NCBI RefSeq assembly: GCF_018531425.1
Contig: NZ_JAHBOI010000006.1
Coordinates: 1 to 64,000, forward strand
Length of the DNA stretch: 64,000 nt
Source: Paenarthrobacter sp. DKR-5
Lineage (GTDB): Bacteria > Actinomycetota > Actinomycetes > Actinomycetales > Micrococcaceae
Direction of reading: 5' to 3'
How positions within the stretch are numbered: position 1 is the stretch's first letter; each line of letters opens with the position of its first letter. Under the pieces are notes generated by a model, which saw only the letters and a list, made by a program, of their open reading frames with translations, was not told the DNA's origin and ran no database searches. Made by a program: the position numbers and the translations under genes. Shown here one piece after another: positions 7,819 to 16,639 of the stretch.

Positions 7819-8598
7819 CTACCCGTCGGCGAAGGCGGCCAGGTCCATCCCGGTGAGGACTGCTGCCGGGTGAGGTCCGGCCGCGAGCAGGGCAGCGGTC
7901 CACTCCGGGTTCCACGCCTGCCGGCCGCCGGCAAGGATGATGTTGCCGGGGTAGCGTCCGGTGAACATGCTCTCCTGGGCCAGCGCGGCGACATCGGTGA
8001 CCGCGGACTGCAGGGCCTTGACCTGGCTGCGGGCGAAGGTGAGGGGCGGATCATCCCCGACGTTGACGACCAGGATGCCGGCGGGTCCCAGCAGGCGGGC
8101 GGCCTCCGCGTAGAAGTCCGGGGTGGTCAGGTGCGGCGGAGCCTCAGGACCAGCAAAGACGTCGAGCACGATCACGTCGAACTTGGGCAGTTTCCGGAAG
8201 GCGGCCAGCTGCGCACGCGCATCTCCGTGGTGCATTTCCAGCCGCGTCTCCGGGGCCAGCGGAAGCTCCTTGAGTACGAAGTCCTCGAGTTCCCGTTCAA
8301 GTTCGACGGCGTACTGTTCCGAGCCCGGGCGCGTCGCCTGAATGTAGCGGACCAGGGTGAGGGCCCCGGCGCCGAGGTGCAGCACCCTGAGCCGCTCACC
8401 CGCCGGTGCGACGACGTCGATGATGTTGCCGATGCGCCGCAGGTACTCGTAGAAAATGTGTTCCGGGTGCTTAAGGTCAACGTGGGACTGCTCGGCGCCC
8501 CCGATGCTGAGGATGAAGGCGCCGTCGGTGAAACCATCCGGTTCGATGACGGCGTGCTGGCCGCTGAGCTTCATCAGCCGGCTTCGGCGGTGCTGCAT
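7819..8598 (-). CDS. Spermidine synthase-like SAM-fold transferase
   Basis: 259 residues. The fold is that of spermidine synthase/SAM-dependent methyltransferases: LRVLHLGAGALTLVRYI is motif I near residue 70-86, YAVELERELEDFV gives the acidic ribose-binding residue, and FDVIVLDVFAGPEAPPHL is the D-x-F motif of the putrescine aminopropyltransferase family. The family in actinobacteria is often annotated as spermidine synthase, but the real substrate is seldom known. It begins directly after the stop of the upstream aminotransferase (ATG ends at 8598, TGA begins at 8601), so the two are cotranscribed. An internal ATG at codon 9 is an alternative start. Confidence 0.8.
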   Translation of the reverse strand: MQHRRSRLMKLSGQHAVIEPDGFTDGAFILSIGGAEQSHVDLKHPEHIFYEYLRRIGNIIDVVAPAGERLRVLHLGAGALTLVRYIQATRPGSEQYAVELERELEDFVLKELPLAPETRLEMHHGDARAQLAAFRKLPKFDVIVLDVFAGPEAPPHLTTPDFYAEAARLLGPAGILVVNVGDDPPLTFARSQVKALQSAVTDVAALAQESMFTGRYPGNIILAGGRQAWNPEWTAALLAAGPHPAAVLTGMDLAAFADG

Positions 8599-9822
8599 TC
8601 AGAGCCTGTCTTTCAAGGTCGCGAGCCGTTCGGCGGCCTCGCGGAGGACGTCTTCCTTTTTGCAGAACGCGAACCGCACCAGGGAGCGGGTGCGCTCGGC
8701 GCCGTCGGCGTGGCAGAACACGGACACCGGTACGGCGGCGACACCCACCAGCTCGGGAAGCGCGCGCGCCAGGGAGGTTGCGTCATCGAAGAGGCTGCCG
8801 GAAATCAGCGGTTCCGCGTCGGCGACGACGAAGTATGTGCCCTGCGGGGTGTAGACGTCCATGCCCGCCGCGCGCAGGCCGTCGCTGAGCAGGTCCCGCT
8901 TGGCGCGCAGGGCGTCCGCGGCACCGGTGAAGAAGGCGTCCGGCAGTTCCAGGCCCAGTGCGACGGCGTCCTGGAAGGGGGTACCGGAGCTGTAGGTAAG
9001 GAACTGCTTGACCGTGCGCACAGCTGCGACCAGGTGCTCCGGACCGCTGAGCCAGCCGACCTTCCAGCCGGTGAAGGAGAACGTCTTCCCGGCCGAGGAG
9101 ATGGTGATGGTGCGTTCGGCCGCGCCGGGGAGCGTGGCGACCGGGATGTGGCGGACACCGAAGGTGAGGTGCTCATAGACCTCGTCGGTGACAATGACGG
9201 CGTCGTGCCGGTCGGCGAGCCGGACGATGTGTTCGAGGACCTCACGGCCAAAGACGGCGCCGGTCGGGTTATGCGGGTTGTTGACCAGCACCACGCGCGT
9301 CTTGTCGCTGAACGCGGCCTCAAGGGCGTCAAGGTCCGGCTGGAAGTCCGGGGCGAGCAGCGGCGCCGTCACATGGCGGGCGCCGGCGAGGGCGATGACA
9401 GCCCCGTAGGAGTCGTAGAAGGGCTCGAACGTGAGGACCTCGTCGCCGGGTTCGACGAGGGCCAGCAGCGTCGCGGCGAGTGCTTCGGTGGCGCCGGTGC
9501 TGACGATGATCTGGGACTGCGGGTCCGGGGTCAGTCCGTAGAAGCGTTCCTGGTGTGCCGCGACAGCTTCGCGCAGGCGTAGGTTCCCTTTGCCGGGCGC
9601 GTACTGGTTGGCGCCGGCGGCGATCGCGGCCATGGCGGCTTCCTTGATCACGGCCGGCCCGTCCTCGTCCGGGAACCCCTGCCCGAGGTTGATGGCACCG
9701 GTGGCGACGGCGAGGGTGGTCATTTCCTCGAAGATCGTGACGCCGAGGGTTCCGTCCTCGCCAAGGAGGTTGGCGCCGGCGGCAGTTCGCTGCCAGGGCG
9801 CAGGGTGGTTCGAGTGCTGCAT
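8599..9822 (-). CDS. PLP-dependent aminotransferase, class I/II (DapC/YbdL-like)
   Basis: About 407 residues. The INLGQGFPDEDGP N-terminal box, NPHNPTGAV substrate loop, VTDEVYEHL (PLP pyridine Asp and phenol-binding Tyr) and SSAGKTFSFTGWKVGW (Schiff-base lysine) are all present. The family includes actinobacterial N-succinyldiaminopimelate aminotransferase DapC (Rv0858c-like) and methionine/kynurenine aminotransferases; which one cannot be settled from sequence alone. I chose the ATG at 9822 because GGAAGGC precedes it; the frame stays open 75 bases further upstream. It shares a short divergent promoter region with coaD and runs into the spermidine-synthase-like gene. Confidence 0.85.
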   Translation of the reverse strand: MQHSNHPAPWQRTAAGANLLGEDGTLGVTIFEEMTTLAVATGAINLGQGFPDEDGPAVIKEAAMAAIAAGANQYAPGKGNLRLREAVAAHQERFYGLTPDPQSQIIVSTGATEALAATLLALVEPGDEVLTFEPFYDSYGAVIALAGARHVTAPLLAPDFQPDLDALEAAFSDKTRVVLVNNPHNPTGAVFGREVLEHIVRLADRHDAVIVTDEVYEHLTFGVRHIPVATLPGAAERTITISSAGKTFSFTGWKVGWLSGPEHLVAAVRTVKQFLTYSSGTPFQDAVALGLELPDAFFTGAADALRAKRDLLSDGLRAAGMDVYTPQGTYFVVADAEPLISGSLFDDATSLARALPELVGVAAVPVSVFCHADGAERTRSLVRFAFCKKEDVLREAAERLATLKDRL

Positions 9823-9884
9823 GGGGGCCTTCCGAGACGTGTGCTGCAAGGCGAGCATAGCGCCGCCGCGCGGGTTGAGGCTCC

Positions 9885-9913
9885 TTTGCCGCCGCAACGT
9901 TGTGAAGTAGATT
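9885..9913 (+). promoter_or_regulatory. Candidate coaD promoter (leaderless mRNA)
   Basis: TTTGCC at 9885-9890, 17-bp spacer, TAGATT at 9908-9913. The coaD ATG lies at 9920, six bases after the -10 box, where transcription would be expected to begin, and no ribosome-binding sequence precedes it. Confidence 0.5.
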
Positions 9914-9919
9914 CAAACA

Positions 9920-10408
9920 ATGCGACGCGCGGTGTGCCCCGGATCCTTCGACCCTATCCATAACGGGCACCTCGAGGTCATTGCCCGGGCCAGCGGCCTC
10001 TTTGATGAGGTCATCGTTGCGGTCTCCACCAACTACGCCAAGCGCTACCGGTTCACGCTGGAGGAGCGGCTCGGCATGGCGCGCCAGACCCTGGCCTCAC
10101 TGAAGGGCATCGTCGTCGAGCCGATGGGCGAAGGGCTGCTGGCAGAGTACTGCCACGACCGCGGCGCCAGCGCGATCGTCAAGGGGCTGCGCTCGTCGTC
10201 GGACTTCGACTACGAACTGCCGATGGCGACGATGAACCGGCACCTCACCGGCGTCGAGACCGTCTTCCTGCCCGGGGAGGGCCACTACGTGCACCTTTCC
10301 TCTACGATCATCAAGGAGGTCGCCTCGCTGGGTGGGGATATCTCCGACTTCGTGCCCAAGGCGGTTCTGCGGGCCATGTCGCAGGAGCAGTCCGACGCCG
10401 CCGGGTGA
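9920..10408 (+). CDS. coaD: Phosphopantetheine adenylyltransferase
   Basis: 162 residues, the family's usual length. It catalyses the adenylation of 4'-phosphopantetheine to dephospho-CoA, the penultimate step of CoA synthesis. PGSFDPIHNGHLEV holds the nucleotidyltransferase (H/T)xGH motif; EYCHDRGASAIVKGLRSSSD and HLSSTIIKEV are the conserved CoaD segments. It heads a coaD-DUF177-rpmF-rnc-mutM block known from other actinobacteria. Confidence 0.96.
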   Translation: MRRAVCPGSFDPIHNGHLEVIARASGLFDEVIVAVSTNYAKRYRFTLEERLGMARQTLASLKGIVVEPMGEGLLAEYCHDRGASAIVKGLRSSSDFDYELPMATMNRHLTGVETVFLPGEGHYVHLSSTIIKEVASLGGDISDFVPKAVLRAMSQEQSDAAG

Positions 10409-10505
10409 GCCTGCCCTGCGCCTCGCCATAGGGTGCGACGATTTGGGTTGATGCCCGAATCCGGGCTAAGATTGCTAGTCGGTCCCGTGTTCTTTAGGAG
10501 TTTCC

Positions 10506-11054
10506 ATTCACCGCGAAGAAAGTTCGCCCCTGACGCTCGACGTCAAGGACCTCGGGCGCAGCCCGGGGACGATGCGAACGCTTACCGAACATGTACCCGC
10601 GCCGAAGGATTTCGGCGTGGCGCTCATCGGCGTTCAGGAAGGCTCGGAACTGAGCCTTGATCTGAGGCTGGAGGCCGTACACGAAGGAATTCTGGTTTCC
10701 GGAACCGTAGACGCCCATGTGACGGGCGAATGCGGCAGATGCCTGGATCCCCTTGAGTATGACCTGCAGGTCGATGTGCAGGAGCTTTTCGCCTACGAGG
10801 ATGCCGAGCATTTCGAGGGCGAGGACGAAGAAGAACAGCGTCGAATCGAGCACGACGAAATCGATCTCGAGCCGGTGCTGAGGGACGCAGTGGTAACAGC
10901 ACTGCCGTTCCAGCCGGTGTGCCGGGAAGACTGCCAGGGTTTGTGTTCCGAATGCGGAATCCGCCTGGAAGACGAGCCGGGGCACCACCACGAGGTCCTG
11001 GACCCTCGCTGGGCGGCCCTGCAAGGCTTAACCGGCAAAACCGACGACCAATAA
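10506..11054 (+). CDS. YceD/DUF177 family protein, probable non-canonical start
   Basis: About 182 residues. The DUF177 core is clear: LDVKDLGRSPGTMR at the N-terminus, GECGRCLDPL, and a C-terminal CREDCQGLCSECG zinc-like cysteine cluster. The family lies upstream of rpmF in most bacteria; its molecular function is not firmly known, though ribosome or rRNA roles have been suggested. The first ATG (10572) falls after the conserved DVKDLGRSPG segment and is therefore too late. In frame upstream, AGGAG (10496-10500) sits five bases before an ATT at 10506; a CTG at 10530 is the other candidate. I place the start at 10506 tentatively. The gene precedes rpmF by 24 bases. Confidence 0.85.
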   Translation: MHREESSPLTLDVKDLGRSPGTMRTLTEHVPAPKDFGVALIGVQEGSELSLDLRLEAVHEGILVSGTVDAHVTGECGRCLDPLEYDLQVDVQELFAYEDAEHFEGEDEEEQRRIEHDEIDLEPVLRDAVVTALPFQPVCREDCQGLCSECGIRLEDEPGHHHEVLDPRWAALQGLTGKTDDQ

Positions 11055-11078
11055 GACGAGAGAGAAAAGAGTAAAGCC

Positions 11079-11282
11079 GTGGCTGTTCCCAAGCGGAAAA
11101 TGTCCCGCTCGAATACCCGTGCCCGCCGGTCCCAGTGGAAGGCCACTGCGCCCAACCTGGTGAAGACCGTTGAGAATGGCCGCGTGACCTACAGCCTGCC
11201 GCACCAGGCCAAGGTTGTCACCGACTCCGCCGGCACCGCGCTGTTCCTTGAGTACAAGGGCCGCAAGGTAGCGGACGTTTAA
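11079..11282 (+). CDS. rpmF: 50S ribosomal protein L32
   Basis: 67 residues, GTG start with an AGAGAGAAAAG purine stretch upstream. [20 protein letters not shown] is the invariant L32 N-terminus. This copy lacks the four zinc-binding cysteines of C+ L32 forms, so it is the zinc-independent (C-) type. It sits between the DUF177 gene and rnc, as in most bacteria. Confidence 0.95.
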   Translation: MAVPKRKMSRSNTRARRSQWKATAPNLVKTVENGRVTYSLPHQAKVVTDSAGTALFLEYKGRKVADV

Positions 11283-11300
11283 GGTCTGCCCGCAGTTACA

Positions 11301-12020
11301 GTGGCAGAACCTGCAGAACTTCTGAAGCGTCTCGGCGTCGACATCGACGCCGGGACGCTTCGTCTTGCCCTCACCCACCGTTCGTATGCGTACGAGAACG
11401 GCGGCATCCCCACCAACGAGCGCCTCGAGTTCCTCGGCGACTCCATCCTGGGTTTTTCGGTCACCGATGCACTGTACCGTGACCACCCCGACCTGCCCGA
11501 GGGCGATCTGGCCAAGCGGCGCTCTGCCGTGGTCAGCACCCGCGCTCTTGCCGGCATCGCCCGGGAGCTCGGTGTGGGCGAGCACATCCTGCTCGGGCAG
11601 GGTGAAAAGCTCACCAAGGGCAACAACAAGGCCTCGATTCTGGCGGACACGATGGAAGCTCTCATCGGGGCCACCTTCCTGGCGAACGATCTCGAAACCG
11701 CTCGCCAGCTCGTGATGCGGCTTGTCGGCCCGCTGCTGGCCGACGCCGGTGCCCTCGGGGCCGGGACGGACTGGAAGACGAACATCCAGGAGCTCGCCGC
11801 CAGCCGGCACCTGGGCAATATCCAGTACCAGGTCACCGGCTACGGCCCGGACCACGCCCGCACCTTCGACGCCACCCTGCTCATTGGCGGCACCGCCTAC
11901 GGGAAGGGCAGCGGAAACTCCAAGAAGGAAGCGGAGCAGGAAGCCGCCGAAGACGCCTGGCGGTCCCTTACGGCCACTCCTCAGGGCGCCTCACCTCAGG
12001 GCGCCGCCGCCGGTGCCTGA
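11301..12020 (+). CDS. rnc: Ribonuclease III
   Basis: 239 residues. The RNase III signature [13 protein letters not shown] lies at residues 39-51 with metal-binding Glu and Asp, followed by the second acidic site [12 protein letters not shown]. The C-terminal double-stranded RNA-binding domain runs from about residue 160 ([11 protein letters not shown] to [15 protein letters not shown]). It processes rRNA precursors and other duplex RNA. The GTG start lies 18 bases after rpmF. The 3' end overlaps mutM by eight bases. Confidence 0.95.
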   Translation: MAEPAELLKRLGVDIDAGTLRLALTHRSYAYENGGIPTNERLEFLGDSILGFSVTDALYRDHPDLPEGDLAKRRSAVVSTRALAGIARELGVGEHILLGQGEKLTKGNNKASILADTMEALIGATFLANDLETARQLVMRLVGPLLADAGALGAGTDWKTNIQELAASRHLGNIQYQVTGYGPDHARTFDATLLIGGTAYGKGSGNSKKEAEQEAAEDAWRSLTATPQGASPQGAAAGA

Positions 12021-12975
12021 GCTGCCCGAAGTCGAGGTCGTCCGGCGCGGTCTTGAGGGCTGGGTGGCCGGGCGCACCATCCTCGAGGTGGATGTCCTCG
12101 ACCCGCGCTCGGTGCGCCGCCACGGGCTCGGGGCCGAAGACTTTATCGGAAACCTCACCGGAGCAACCGTGCTCGACGTCGTGCGCCGCGGCAAGTTCCT
12201 CTGGCTACCGCTGCGCGGGGAGGATGCGCCCGCTGACGCCGCGCCGACCGTGGCGCTGGTGGCCCACCTGGGCATGAGCGGTCAGCTGCTGATGCAGGAC
12301 GCCTCCGTACCGGATGAGAAGCACCTGAAGGTCCGGCTGCGCCTCTCGCACCGCGAGGACGCGCCGGAGGAACTGCGGTTCGTGGACCAGCGCATCTTCG
12401 GCGGCCTGTTCCTTGACGACCTGGTCCCCACCGACGACGGCCTGCCCGGCGGCGAATCGGCGTCCGCCGCACCGCTCGTGGCAGCCGCGGCGTCGCACAT
12501 TGCCCGGGACCCCCTGGATCCGGCCTTCTCCTTCGAGCTGTTCTACCGCAGGCTCCGCCGCCGCACCGGCTTGAAGCGCGCCCTGCTGGACCAGGGGCTC
12601 GTCTCCGGCATCGGCAACATCTACGCGGACGAGGCGCTGTGGGCGGCGAAGCTGCATTTCGCGCGGGCCACGGACACCCTGCGCCGCGCAGAGGCCGAGC
12701 GGGTGGTCGACGCGGCCCGCGAGGTGATGCTGCGCGCCCTGGCCGCCGGCGGCACCAGCTTCGACTCGCTGTACGTGAACGTCAACGGGGCCTCCGGCTA
12801 CTTCGAACGATCCCTCAACGCCTACGGCCGGGCCGGGCAGCCCTGCCCGCGCTGCGTCGAGGAAGGACGGGCCGCCGAGGGCAAGGGCGGGATCATCCGC
12901 CGGGACTCGTTCATGAACCGGTCCTCCTACACCTGCCCGGTGTGCCAGCCCCGGCCCCGCAACGGCCGCTGGTAG
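12013..12975 (+). CDS. mutM: Formamidopyrimidine-DNA glycosylase (bifunctional)
   Basis: 320 residues. After the start Met the protein reads PELPEVEVV, giving the catalytic N-terminal Pro and Glu. Lys61 (RRGKFLWL) is the phosphate-contact lysine, and the H2TH region lies around [16 protein letters not shown]. The C-terminal zinc finger is CPRC...CPVC with the conserved Arg of [10 protein letters not shown]. The GTG at 12013 is fixed by the need for Pro at position 2 and overlaps the rnc stop. A loop of about 20 residues ([15 protein letters not shown]) is longer than in Escherichia coli Fpg. It removes oxidised purines and cuts the AP site. Confidence 0.95.
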   Translation: MPELPEVEVVRRGLEGWVAGRTILEVDVLDPRSVRRHGLGAEDFIGNLTGATVLDVVRRGKFLWLPLRGEDAPADAAPTVALVAHLGMSGQLLMQDASVPDEKHLKVRLRLSHREDAPEELRFVDQRIFGGLFLDDLVPTDDGLPGGESASAAPLVAAAASHIARDPLDPAFSFELFYRRLRRRTGLKRALLDQGLVSGIGNIYADEALWAAKLHFARATDTLRRAEAERVVDAAREVMLRALAAGGTSFDSLYVNVNGASGYFERSLNAYGRAGQPCPRCVEEGRAAEGKGGIIRRDSFMNRSSYTCPVCQPRPRNGRW

Positions 12976-13031
12976 GGCTGCCCTCTTTCCGCGAGAGCGC
13001 AGCTCGCGCCGCGTTTCGCCGTGGCCCTGGC

Positions 13032-14003
13032 TCACCGGTTCCGGTAGTGCTCCGCCAGCTTCGCCAGGCCTTCGTCGAGGCTGACTCCCGGGGTCCAGTG
13101 CAGCAGCTTCCGGGTCTCGCGCTGGTCGAACCAGTGGGCGGTGGAGAGCTGCTCGGCGAGGAACCTGGTCATCGGCGGCTCGTCGCTGCGGCCGGCGCGG
13201 AGCCACACTTTTTCCACCACGGAGCCGGCCGCCCGGGCGAGCCTGCCGGGCACGCTCCACGCCGGCGGCCGGACGCTCCCGGCGGCGCAGATGCCCGCCA
13301 GCAGCTCGCCGACCGGGCGCGGTTCGCCGTTGGTGACCACGAGCGCGCGGCCGCGGATGTGTTCCATCCGATGCAGGGCAGCGACGATGGCCGAGGCGGC
13401 GTTGTCCACATAGGTCGTGTCGATCAGGGCTGCGCCGGCGTCGAGCAGCGGCAGCCGGCCCTGCGCGGCGCGCTCGAGCACCCGTTCGACGAGCTGGGTG
13501 TCGCCCGGGCCCCAGACGATGTGCGGGCGGACCGCGGCGACGCGGAAGTCCGGGCCGTCCGCTGCGAGTGCGAGCAGCTCGGCCTCGGCCTTGGTGCGGG
13601 AGTAGTCGCCGTGCGCGCGCACCGGGTCCGCCGGCTCGGCGCCCAGCCCTGCGATGGCGGCCCCGGAGTTGGCCACGGACGGGGACGAGACGAAGACGAA
13701 GTCCCGCACTCCGGCGCCGCGGGAAGCGGCGAGCAGCCGGCGCGTACCCTCGACATTCACCTCGTCAAACTCCGCCGCGCGTCCGGTGAAGGAGACCTTC
13801 GCTGCGAGGTGGATGACTCCCTCGGCGCCGTCAACGGCGCGGCGCAGGGCGGCATCGTCCGTCACAGATCCGGGAAGGTCTGTGGCGCCGTCGACGCCGG
13901 AGGGGCGGCGTTGGAAGGTCGTGACCTCGTGGCCTTGGCGAACCAGCAGCCGGGCCGTTTCCCCGCCCAGCAGGCCGCTGGCCCCGGTGACAAGGACCTT
14001 CAC
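13032..14003 (-). CDS. oleD: OleD-type NAD(P)-dependent 2-alkyl-3-oxoalkanoate reductase
   Basis: 323 residues, extended SDR fold. GASGLLGGETARLL gives the GxxGxxG cofactor motif at residues 7-13, HLAAKVSF follows, and the catalytic Tyr-x3-Lys is in GDYSRTKAEAE. Its place after oleA and oleBC identifies it as OleD, which reduces the beta-keto acid made by OleA to the beta-hydroxy acid. The start is a GTG at 14003 whose last two bases form the TGA of oleBC (GTGA), so translation is coupled. It is the last gene of the minus-strand ole operon and faces mutM. Confidence 0.88.
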   Translation of the reverse strand: MKVLVTGASGLLGGETARLLVRQGHEVTTFQRRPSGVDGATDLPGSVTDDAALRRAVDGAEGVIHLAAKVSFTGRAAEFDEVNVEGTRRLLAASRGAGVRDFVFVSSPSVANSGAAIAGLGAEPADPVRAHGDYSRTKAEAELLALAADGPDFRVAAVRPHIVWGPGDTQLVERVLERAAQGRLPLLDAGAALIDTTYVDNAASAIVAALHRMEHIRGRALVVTNGEPRPVGELLAGICAAGSVRPPAWSVPGRLARAAGSVVEKVWLRAGRSDEPPMTRFLAEQLSTAHWFDQRETRKLLHWTPGVSLDEGLAKLAEHYRNR

Positions 14004-16639
14004 GGCCTGCCCGGCCGGCCGCCGGAGAGGACCCGCGACGCCCAGCGGGCCAGCCGGGTCCTGTCGATCTTGGCGTTGTGGCGGATGTCGGTCGGTTGCG
14101 AGGGGACGGCAAGGACGGCCGAGATGCTGACACCGGCCTGACGGGCTGCGTCGCGCACCCGGCCGGCCAGCTGCGGTCCGGCGGGTCCGGCGCGGCGGGC
14201 CGGGGGCACGGTTTCGACGACGGCGGCGACGGCCTGGGTCCCGGCCGGGCCGACCCCGACGACGGCGGCCAGTGCGACGTCGTCGAGCCGTTCGATGGCC
14301 TGCTCGGTGCCGACGGGGGTCACCACGGCGTCCGGCGCCGTCACGACGTGGGCCAGGCGGCCTTCCACCCAGAGCCTGCCGGCGGCGTCGAAGTGCCCGA
14401 CGTCCCCGGTGCGGTGCCAGCCGGGGGTGCGGATGCTCTCGCGCTGGGTCAACCACAGCCGGTCGTAGGCCTGCTTCACGTGCGGGGCGCTGACGAGGAT
14501 CTCCCCGGTGACCCCAGGTTCCGTGACGGGGTCGTTGCCGGGGGCGGTGCCGTCCGACGCCAGCGGGATGACGGCGACGCGGGCGCCGTGCACCGGCAGC
14601 CCCACGCAGACACCGTTGCCCGCTCCTGCCACCGTGCCGGCCGCGGCGTCCGCCTCCGCGGTATGGATTTGTTCAAGGCTGATGTCGGTGACGGGCAACG
14701 CCTCGGTCATGCCGTACGGGGTGTGCAGCGAGGCTGCCGGAAGCAGCTGCTGCACCTGCGCGAGCAGGGGTTCGGGCACCGGTGCGCCGGCCGAGAGCAG
14801 CATCCCGACCCGGGCCAGGGCCTCCTGCCCGGCGGGAGCCAGCGCGTCCCGCGTGGCCAGGACGTTGCGCAGGGCGGCGGGGGAGGCGAAGACAACGGTG
14901 GCGTCGATGGCTCCGGCCGCGTCTGCCAGCGCGCGGGCGGTCAGGGTGCGCGGGGCGGTGACGTCCATGGCCGGTGTCACCGAGACCGCTCCCAGCGCCG
15001 GCCCCAGCAGCGCAAACGGTGCGAAGGCGGCCACCAGCCGTGCTCCCGGGCGTATGCCCAGGGTCGCGGCCACGGTGTCCCGCATCGCGGCGAGCTGCCG
15101 GTGCGTGTACAGCACGCCCTTGGCCGGGCCGGTGGAGCCGGAGGTGAAGAGCACCGCGGCGGGGGAGTCGGGGGCGGGGGCCTCCGCTGCTGTTGCGGGG
15201 CCGGGCGCCGCCCCCCGCGCCTGAAGGTCAGCCAGGGAGGTTTCGACGCCGAGCACGCGGCGGCGGCCTGCGGGCAGGGTGCCCACGCTGATGCGCCGGC
15301 CCGGCCAGCCGAGCACGGCGGCAGCGGCGAGTGCCTTGTCGATCCCGATCAGGAAGTCCGGAGTCGCCCCCTTCACGGCCCGGCTGAGGCCACGGGTGCC
15401 CAGGCCTGCATCTGCCACGACCACTACTGCGCCAAGCCGCAGGCAGGCGTACAGCACCACCGTCAGGTCCACGCCCGGGGGCACCATCAGGCTCACCCGG
15501 CTGCCGGGTGTCACCCCTGCGTCGCGGAGCCCGGCGGCGAGGGCAGCGACCTGGTGTTCCAGTTCCCGCCAGCTCAAGGACCGCGCGATCCGCCCGTCCT
15601 CGCCCATCTCCGCCACGGCGGTCTGTGCGGAGTCCGGGCCAGCTGCCAAAGCTGTGAGCGGTGCCCAGAGCGGGTCGGTGTCGGTGGCCGGCGGGGCGGC
15701 CGTCGGGGTGTCAGTGCGCTCGGCGAGCCACTCGAAGATCGGGGTGGCAACGTCCCGGTCCTCGGCGACCAGATGGCCGGCGCCTTCGAAGCGGTGCACC
15801 TTGGCGTGCGGCAGCCGTCCGATGAGGTCCTTGAGGTACCGGTCGGAGAAGATCGGGTCCCGCGGCCCCCACAGCATCAGGGCGGGAACCGTCAGCTCCC
15901 GCAGCCCTTCGGCGAGGCGGATGAGTGCGGGGAAACTGGGGTGGGATTCGTCAGCCGGGATGTCCGCCACGAAGTTCCCGACGCCGGCGCGCCGGTCCGC
16001 GCCGCGGTAAGGGGCCATGAAGGCGCTGCGGACGTCCTCGGCCAGCGGCGGATGCGCCAGGGCGTGCGTCACGCGCAGGAAGGCGTCCGACGTCGTCGTG
16101 CCCCACCGGTGGACGGCGGGGTGCAGGGCCAGCCGCAGCGCCGGCGGGATGCGCGAGCCGGCGGGCTGGTGGACGGCGGTGTTGGTCAGCACGACGCCGG
16201 CGAGCTGCTGCGGGTGTGCCAGCGCCCAGCCCAGGCTGATCACGCCACCCCAGTCGTGGCCGACGGTGACGACCGGGCCGCCCAGGCCGAGGGCTGCGGT
16301 GAGGTCGCCCAGGTCGCTTATCCGGTCGGCCAGCCGCCGGAAGGTGCCGGTGCGCTCGGAGAAGCCCATGTCCAGCTGGTCCACCGCCACCACGCGCCAC
16401 GGGTGGGCGGGATCGGAGCCGGCGGCCAGCAGGGTGCGCCACAGATAGGACCAAGTCGGGTTGCCGTGCACGCAAAGCAGCGTGCCGGCCGGAGTCAGGC
16501 CGCGGCGGGAGAGCTGGGCGCCGTTGTCGAGCAGGTGCCAGCGGCGCACTGTTCCGGGCTCATCCGCGGCGGAAGTGGAGGCCACATCGATCTCGCGCGA
16601 CCATTCCGGGTCGACGCCGGGCCAGTCGGCGGCTACCAA
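14000..16639 (-). CDS. oleBC: OleBC fusion: beta-lactone decarboxylase plus beta-lactone synthetase
   Basis: About 879 residues. The first domain is an alpha/beta hydrolase of the haloalkane dehalogenase type: HGNPTWSYLWR, nucleophile Asp129 in GHDWGGV, and the catalytic His near 289 in GAGHLVAED. The second is an AMP-forming ligase-like domain with P-loop LFTSGSTGPAKGV near residues 497-509. In the olefin pathway OleC closes the beta-hydroxy acid to a beta-lactone and OleB decarboxylates it to a cis-olefin. The fusion is characteristic of actinobacteria such as Micrococcus luteus. No ATG is available; a TTG at 16639, overlapping the oleA stop, keeps the conserved DWPGVDPEWSRE segment and is my choice. 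GTG at 16585 is the alternative. Confidence 0.88.
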   Translation of the reverse strand: MVAADWPGVDPEWSREIDVASTSAADEPGTVRRWHLLDNGAQLSRRGLTPAGTLLCVHGNPTWSYLWRTLLAAGSDPAHPWRVVAVDQLDMGFSERTGTFRRLADRISDLGDLTAALGLGGPVVTVGHDWGGVISLGWALAHPQQLAGVVLTNTAVHQPAGSRIPPALRLALHPAVHRWGTTTSDAFLRVTHALAHPPLAEDVRSAFMAPYRGADRRAGVGNFVADIPADESHPSFPALIRLAEGLRELTVPALMLWGPRDPIFSDRYLKDLIGRLPHAKVHRFEGAGHLVAEDRDVATPIFEWLAERTDTPTAAPPATDTDPLWAPLTALAAGPDSAQTAVAEMGEDGRIARSLSWRELEHQVAALAAGLRDAGVTPGSRVSLMVPPGVDLTVVLYACLRLGAVVVVADAGLGTRGLSRAVKGATPDFLIGIDKALAAAAVLGWPGRRISVGTLPAGRRRVLGVETSLADLQARGAAPGPATAAEAPAPDSPAAVLFTSGSTGPAKGVLYTHRQLAAMRDTVAATLGIRPGARLVAAFAPFALLGPALGAVSVTPAMDVTAPRTLTARALADAAGAIDATVVFASPAALRNVLATRDALAPAGQEALARVGMLLSAGAPVPEPLLAQVQQLLPAASLHTPYGMTEALPVTDISLEQIHTAEADAAAGTVAGAGNGVCVGLPVHGARVAVIPLASDGTAPGNDPVTEPGVTGEILVSAPHVKQAYDRLWLTQRESIRTPGWHRTGDVGHFDAAGRLWVEGRLAHVVTAPDAVVTPVGTEQAIERLDDVALAAVVGVGPAGTQAVAAVVETVPPARRAGPAGPQLAGRVRDAARQAGVSISAVLAVPSQPTDIRHNAKIDRTRLARWASRVLSGGRPGRP

